Part shown: positions 5,765 to 7,746 of the stretch, in pieces
Layout of the letters: the number at the start of each line of letters is the position of its first letter
How positions within the stretch are numbered: position 1 is the first letter of the stretch
From: Planctomycetaceae bacterium
GTDB lineage: Bacteria; Planctomycetota; Planctomycetia; Pirellulales; Pirellulaceae
NCBI GenBank assembly: GCA_002705165.1
Contig: PAJC01000039.1
Coordinates: 13,634 to 21,379, forward strand
Direction of reading: 5' to 3'
Length of the DNA stretch: 7,746 nt
Made by a program: the position numbers and the translations under genes
The notes under the pieces: generated by a model
What the model saw: only the letters and a program-made list of their open reading frames with translations
Database searches by the model: none
Told to the model about the DNA's origin: nothing

Positions 5765-7459
5765 CTAGGGATAAATCGACTCATCAAGAATCAGTTTATA
5801 GATAGTTCCCTGATAGCCGACGATGAAGAGTTCACCGTCATGATCGACTCCAAAAGAGCATGGCTTTTCGGGAACCTTACCAATCACTCGAACATCGACG
5901 AGTTTTCGATTTTGCTGTGTCATCGCCCAGATCGTCTTCGTTTCAAAATCAGCAAAGATATATTTACCCACATAAGAAGGGCCGCGGCTTCCACGGTAAA
6001 CATATCCACCTCTAACAGAAACGCCATGCTTGCGGCGGTACGCGATTACTGGTGGGGTAAATGACTCTTCGTGACGTAGGTATTGTCTGGAAAATGGCGT
6101 GAAAGCCTCATACACGTTCCAGCCGTGATTTTCTCCCAGTCTTGGCATGTTGATTTCTTCATAAAGATTCTGCCCGATATCTCCCACATACATTTCGTTG
6201 GTCTTGGAATCCCAACTGAAACGCCACGGCATACGAAAACCGTATGCCCAAATTTCAGGAAGAGCCTTTTTGCCGGCATTTCTAAATGGATTGTTCTTTG
6301 GAATCGAGTAGGGAAGTCCGGCGTCCCGGTGATCCACATCGATTCGAAGAATCTTACCCAAATGGAGTCCAAGGTTTTGGCCATTTCCAAGCGGGTCTTC
6401 TTGCGGGCCACCATCACCCGCTCCGATGTAAAGATAACCGTCGGGCCCAAAGGCTAACATGCCTCCCCAGTGCAACATCGTCGGCTGCTCGATTTTTAGC
6501 AGTCGGCGAGAGGTACCACCGGCGTCCTGACTTAGGTCTTCTATCGCTGTTCGTTCTACGATGACCGGAGAGAAAATGTCATTTTCCCGGACATGATAAT
6601 TAAGATAGTATTGGCGGTTATTGAGGAATTCCGGATGGAATGCCAGACACAACACACCTTCGTACGTCCCTGTAATTGCTTCGTGACTGAGATCTGCCCA
6701 CAATTCTTTCTTTTGACCCTTCGGAGTAACGGTCAACTGATAGATGTGTCGTGTTTTCTGCTCGACAATCATGTACGTGTTGATTGCTCCCGGCTTGGCA
6801 ATGATGCAAACGGGGTGATCAAAGCGAAGTGAGTCGTCATGCAACGCTTCGACCCGGACTTGCTTAGCCACTGATTTAAACGTATCAGGCATTCCAGCAT
6901 AGGCGATTCCGTCTTTTTGCTTGAGTGTCGTCAGGTACTGAACTAGATCACTAAATTCAGACGCATTGATCACTTTGTGTAAATCAGCAGGCATCAGTGA
7001 GGTGTTACTACGCAACTGTTCATCAATATCTTCAGTGGCGATTTTTACGACCTCACCTTTTTCATTGATTAGCTCGATGGTCTCTTTCGACTGAAATTGT
7101 AAGACCCCGGTAATGACTTTACCGTCGACGGTCGTGACAGTGTGGCTAGCATGATCCGGGTGTATTTGTACACTCGGTTCTAGGACTGATCGAATGATCT
7201 GGTCCCGATCAAATTTGTCACCAATGACCATCAGATCCGGCCCGGCTTTGACCTCTTTCTTGCCAATACTATGGCATTTTTTACAATTTGATTTTTCAGA
7301 CTCGAATACAAGTTTGCCCTTCGCTGCATTCCCTCCGTTTTTGGCAACGGCCGTGTAGCGATCCACAATATGCTTTTGATCTGCATCCTGTGCCTGAAGA
7401 ATAGATGCTGTCGGAATGACAAGAAGTGTTAGAGCAAGAATCTGAGTGCGTTTACGCAT
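5765..7459 (-). CDS. exported cytochrome c / glucose-sorbosone dehydrogenase (PQQ-type propeller) fusion
   Basis: The 564-residue protein starts with a signal peptide (ILALTLLVIPTASI core at 7-20, likely cut after LQAQ at about 24). Residues about 35-180 form a heme-binding domain of the Pirellula/Verrucomicrobium type. It has CKKCH at 59-63 for covalent heme, VKAGPDL after it, a T-V-DGKVITGVL segment, and SLMPADL at 154-160, whose M156 is the probable axial ligand. Residues about 195-560 are a GSDH six-bladed propeller. Its motifs are EGVLCLAFHPEF (267-278), HWGGMLAFGPDGYLYIGAGD (330-349), EIWAYGFRMPWRFSWD (402-417) and GDIGQNLYEEIN (426-437), ending with GGYVYRG and YIFADFETKTIWAM. H330 and the Arg in YGFR fit the catalytic positions of soluble PQQ glucose dehydrogenase. 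The likely activity is oxidation of a sugar or aldose with electrons passed to the attached heme; the substrate is unknown. The usual order in planctomycete relatives often puts the heme at the C-terminus; here it comes first. No clear Shine-Dalgarno precedes the ATG at 7459. Confidence 0.92.
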   Translation of the reverse strand: MRKRTQILALTLLVIPTASILQAQDADQKHIVDRYTAVAKNGGNAAKGKLVFESEKSNCKKCHSIGKKEVKAGPDLMVIGDKFDRDQIIRSVLEPSVQIHPDHASHTVTTVDGKVITGVLQFQSKETIELINEKGEVVKIATEDIDEQLRSNTSLMPADLHKVINASEFSDLVQYLTTLKQKDGIAYAGMPDTFKSVAKQVRVEALHDDSLRFDHPVCIIAKPGAINTYMIVEQKTRHIYQLTVTPKGQKKELWADLSHEAITGTYEGVLCLAFHPEFLNNRQYYLNYHVRENDIFSPVIVERTAIEDLSQDAGGTSRRLLKIEQPTMLHWGGMLAFGPDGYLYIGAGDGGPQEDPLGNGQNLGLHLGKILRIDVDHRDAGLPYSIPKNNPFRNAGKKALPEIWAYGFRMPWRFSWDSKTNEMYVGDIGQNLYEEINMPRLGENHGWNVYEAFTPFSRQYLRHEESFTPPVIAYRRKHGVSVRGGYVYRGSRGPSYVGKYIFADFETKTIWAMTQQNRKLVDVRVIGKVPEKPCSFGVDHDGELFIVGYQGTIYKLILDESIYP

Positions 7460-7489
7460 GGTAGAAGCATCGCTGAGAGTGAAGAAGTT

Positions 7490-7522
7490 GCATCTGGGTT
7501 ACTTCTAAAGTAACCCAGATGC
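7490..7522. repeat. perfect 15-bp inverted repeat with 3-base loop
   Basis: GCATCTGGGTTACTT (7490-7504) and AAGTAACCCAGATGC (7508-7522) are exact reverse complements separated by CTA. The structure lies between the 3' end of the right-edge gene (stop at 7562) and the cytochrome-GSDH start (7459), both on the minus strand. Neither side has a U-tract, so it is not a textbook intrinsic terminator. It could be a terminator of a non-canonical type, an mRNA-stabilising hairpin or a palindromic protein-binding site. Confidence 0.85.
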
Positions 7523-7561
7523 GGACTCATGAAAACAATTTGGAGGCAGCGCCGCTTGGAA

Positions 7562-7744
7562 TTATTCGTAGGCATCGCCGTCGAGCAGAGTTTTTAAATC
7601 GTCAGATGCGACATTCCACATGCGCTGCATCATTTCCTGAGCGTCCAGATATTCATAGTTCTCAATATCTCCGACGATGCCGTTTAACGGCGTCTTTGTA
7701 TCAAGACTTTGCTCCACTCGTTTTACGAAAGCGGGTAAATTGTC
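7562..7744 (-). CDS. 3' end of an unrecognised gene (truncated by right window edge)
   Basis: A frame open from the right edge ends at TAA 7562-7564 and supplies 60 C-terminal residues. It starts DNLPAFVKRVEQSLDTKTP, continues through IVGDIENYEYLDAQEMMQRM, and ends DDLKTLLDGDAYE. The other two frames on this strand contain stops near the edge, and the residue composition (acidic, helical, soluble) looks like a genuine coding end. I do not recognise a family from this fragment. It is upstream of the cytochrome-GSDH gene on the same strand, with 102 bp and the 15-bp inverted repeat in between. Confidence 0.65.
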   Translation of the reverse strand, partial: DNLPAFVKRVEQSLDTKTPLNGIVGDIENYEYLDAQEMMQRMWNVASDDLKTLLDGDAYE

Positions 7745-7746
7745 AG

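Noticed and set aside
6046..6564. Overlapping ORFs on both strands inside the cytochrome-GSDH gene
   Set aside because: All are alternate-frame shadows of the GSDH propeller coding sequence.
1..7746. CRISPR array, insertion sequence, phage or defence cassette
   Set aside because: No regularly spaced repeats, transposase, integrase, terminal inverted repeats or recognisable defence genes are visible; the only inverted repeats are isolated hairpins in intergenic gaps.

Overview
The window looks like chromosome from a planctomycete. The evidence is the gene family mix: a DUF1501 protein with a Tat-like leader, an FGly-type sulfatase, and a c-type cytochrome of the Pirellula/Verrucomicrobium type fused to a glucose/sorbosone dehydrogenase propeller. 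Together with weak Shine-Dalgarno sites and moderate base composition this points to a Gimesia/Rubinisphaera-like organism. The assignment is an inference from family distribution; the window holds no rRNA or other marker that would fix it.

Layout. On the left, on the minus strand, a DUF1805 (YunC-like) gene lies 40 bp upstream of a DUF1501 gene that runs off the left edge. A gap of about 450 bases follows, holding a possible short ORF and a hairpin. Next, on the plus strand, is a cytoplasmic protein made of two complete PpiC-type parvulin domains in tandem. It converges on a GIY-YIG (YhbQ/UPF0213-like) gene with a 4-base overlap of the 3' ends. That gene lies 27 bp downstream of metF (methylenetetrahydrofolate reductase) on the minus strand. 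The metF gene and an exported sulfatase on the plus strand are divergent, and the region between them contains two inverted repeats. Downstream of the sulfatase are a tRNA-Leu(CAA) and a strong intrinsic terminator. The right-hand third is a minus-strand gene for an exported cytochrome c / PQQ-dependent sugar dehydrogenase-like protein. It is preceded by a perfect 15-bp inverted repeat and by the 3' end of an unrecognised gene that enters from the right edge.

How the genes fit together. The window is mostly independent small transcription units, not one pathway. DUF1501, the sulfatase and the cytochrome-GSDH protein are all predicted to be exported. They belong to the large paralogous families that planctomycetes are thought to use on sulfated or complex polysaccharides. 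The metF, ppiC-like, GIY-YIG and tRNA genes are housekeeping. I see no CRISPR array, insertion sequence, phage gene or recognisable defence cassette, and no convincing new multi-gene system. The items most worth a second look are the exactly identical 54-bp tract shared by the two parvulin repeats, the structured metF leader, the long perfect inverted repeat near the right end, and the short ORF with a hairpin near 1.7-1.8 kb.
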